From MFAQ01 sp964592455 (GTDB lineage Bacteria > Patescibacteriota > Microgenomatia > UBA1400 > MFAQ01), in NCBI GenBank assembly GCA_964592455.1, contig CAZQDQ010000015.1, positions 1-14,532 of the forward strand: a DNA stretch of 14,532 nt, read 5' to 3'. The notes under the pieces were generated by a model. That model worked only from the letters and a program-made list of their open reading frames with translations, was not told where the DNA came from and made no database searches. Positions 13,455 through 14,532 of this stretch are shown in pieces. The position numbers and the translations under genes are program-made. Every line of letters begins with the position of its first letter. Within the stretch, counting starts at the first letter, position 1.

Positions 13455-14481
13455 TGTTTAAGATTTTTGCAGGTAGTTTTCTGTTTGGTAGTGATATTAC
13501 CTCGCTTATCTTAGCATTTAGAATTTGAGGTGATATTTTTGACTCGTCCAGGATAAAACTGCCTATTGAGGACTGGGCCTGTTTGGCGTTTAAAAACTGC
13601 TCCTGATGAGAAACCCAGCTAATTGGAATGATAATGGCTTTTTTGTTTAGAGTGATAAGTTCGTAGATAGTATGAGCTCCGGCTCGACAGATGACTAGTT
13701 CAGCAGACCGAAGGTATGTTGCTTGTTTTTTTCCATAAAAATAATCTGCGTATATGTAGCGACTAGATAATGCACCCAGACTTGATTTAATTTTCTGAGC
13801 AGTTTTTTGAGCACCAGTTGTTTTATTAGTGCCTACCTGATGAATAACAATGTAATTCTTAACTAAGTCGGAAATTAGTGGGAAAATTGATTTATTAATT
13901 ATATTTGACCCTTGTTTGCCGCAGGTAATAAAAATTATTTTTAATTTCTTCTTTAAGATGTTTCCGGATTTGAGAAGTTGTTCGTTTAAAGGCATACCAA
14001 CAACGACAGTTTTCTTTTGTGGATACTGGTTGTTTTTATCCTGATAGGTTAAAAATATTTTTTTAACAAATGGCATTAGAGCTTTATTTGCCCAACCCGC
14101 GATAACTGTTTGCTCGTGTGTCACACTAGGAATACCGAGTAGATAAGCACTTATAACCACAGGAACTGACATAAAACCACCTGATGAATATATTAAGTCT
14201 GGTTTATATTTTAAGAGGTAATAGAACGACTGAAAAAAACCAAAAGCAATCAACAGTAGCTGTTTTAAGCTGAGTTTTTTGTAAAATCTACCAGTTTTTA
14301 ACTCAATGAATGTAATACTTTCTGCTTTAACCTCGTAGTATTCTGCCGATAAACTTTTTTTGTCTGCCAAGTTGTATTTGTGACCAAACCACAATGTTCT
14401 ATAACCCATTCTTTTTAAAAATTTGGCGACTTCTAAAGCACTATTGTGGTGACCCCCAGTAAAAACGATTAATTTTTTCAT
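13405..14481 (-). CDS. murG: MurG, lipid II-forming GlcNAc transferase
   Basis: This GT-B glycosyltransferase adds GlcNAc to lipid I to make lipid II on the inner face of the membrane. The 358-aa protein has the right length. The N-terminal loop reads FTGGHHNSALEVAKFL (7-22), a variant of GGTGGHIxPALA. The N-domain acceptor region is YSSGGFMSVPVVISAYLLG, followed by PSVTHEQTVIAGWANK, where His-Glu-Gln is conserved. The C-domain donor region is ICRAGAHTIYELITLNKKA, followed by IIIPISWVSHQEQFLNAK, matching the family RAGA, ELxxxxxP and QxxNA boxes. The ATG overlaps the TGA of the upstream ftsW-like gene as ATGA, and the 3' end overlaps ftsQ by 50 nt. No murC, murB or ddl lies between murG and ftsQ. 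Confidence 0.95.
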   Translation of the reverse strand: MKKLIVFTGGHHNSALEVAKFLKRMGYRTLWFGHKYNLADKKSLSAEYYEVKAESITFIELKTGRFYKKLSLKQLLLIAFGFFQSFYYLLKYKPDLIYSSGGFMSVPVVISAYLLGIPSVTHEQTVIAGWANKALMPFVKKIFLTYQDKNNQYPQKKTVVVGMPLNEQLLKSGNILKKKLKIIFITCGKQGSNIINKSIFPLISDLVKNYIVIHQVGTNKTTGAQKTAQKIKSSLGALSSRYIYADYFYGKKQATYLRSAELVICRAGAHTIYELITLNKKAIIIPISWVSHQEQFLNAKQAQSSIGSFILDESKISPQILNAKISEVISLPNRKLPAKILNNAVEKIYLELQKMALL

Positions 14482-14532
14482 TGTTTTTTTGCAACGTTAA
14501 TAAGAAGTCCAAGAGCTATAAAGTTTGATACC
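14478..14532 (-). CDS. ftsW: C-terminal end of an FtsW-like SEDS protein (partial)
   Basis: Only the last 17 codons are inside the window, reading VSNFIALGLLINVAKKQ and then TGA. The pattern matches the C-terminal end of FtsW and SpoVE proteins, where a GGTSL-type box is followed by a hydrophobic helix with ALGLLxN and a basic tail. The stop shares bases with the murG start (ATGA, 14481-14478), indicating translational coupling. An ftsW-murG order is standard in division clusters. This would be the division SEDS polymerase, distinct from the RodA gene at 2435-3490. Identification rests on a short tail plus context. Confidence 0.7.
   Translation of the reverse strand, partial: VSNFIALGLLINVAKKQ

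Overview
The window looks like a chromosomal piece of an uncultivated bacterium of the Candidate Phyla Radiation (Patescibacteria), most like Microgenomates. This placement rests on several things: AT-rich DNA, very tight gene packing, almost no Shine-Dalgarno sequences, near-universal TAA stops, a compact division cluster, an FtsQ with a short cysteine pair, DUF4342 next to ftsZ, and an IleRS2-type isoleucyl-tRNA synthetase. It is an inference from gene content; no 16S gene is present. The standard bacterial code fits all genes. Every gene is on the minus strand except one cupin gene at 7008-7394, so the regions below are given in transcription order, from high to low coordinates.

Region A (14532-8434) is a division and cell-wall (dcw) run. 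It holds the last 17 codons of an ftsW-like gene, then murG, ftsQ, ftsA, ftsZ, a DUF4342 membrane protein, a small dinB-partner protein and a Y-family DNA polymerase. Together MurG and FtsW make and polymerise lipid II, FtsQ links the periplasmic divisome, and FtsA tethers FtsZ to the membrane. The two small genes and dinB follow with little or no gap.

Region B (8433-7411) is one unrecognised membrane-anchored protein of 292 aa. It has two N-terminal helices, a Pro/Thr-rich linker and a cysteine-containing extracytoplasmic domain. It has its own good sigma70-type promoter, a perfect inverted repeat just after the start of transcription, and the only strong Shine-Dalgarno in the window. It ends at a bidirectional terminator shared with the convergent cupin gene.

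Region C (7394-6640) holds the cupin gene on the plus strand and, diverging from it, a small coiled-coil protein of unknown function.

Region D (6625-28) is an operon led by ileS: ileS, rodA, rplU (L21), a TRM11-like methyltransferase, rpmA (L27) and parB. The spacings run from a 14-nt overlap to 20 nt. The roughly 185-nt ileS leader can be folded by hand into an isoleucine T-box riboswitch with an ultrashort Stem I. It shows an AUC specifier in a 6-nt loop, a Stem II with an S-turn-like internal loop, a UGGUACC antiterminator bulge between two perfect helices, and a competing terminator hairpin followed by a U run. The synthetase it controls has GVHH where class I enzymes have HIGH. The T-box leader and this synthetase are the most interesting items in the window. 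A possible leaderless promoter at the rodA/rplU junction may let the ribosomal protein genes escape the T-box.

No tRNA, rRNA, CRISPR array, insertion sequence or prophage gene was seen. No stretch longer than 300 bases lacks a gene; the longest is the ileS leader.
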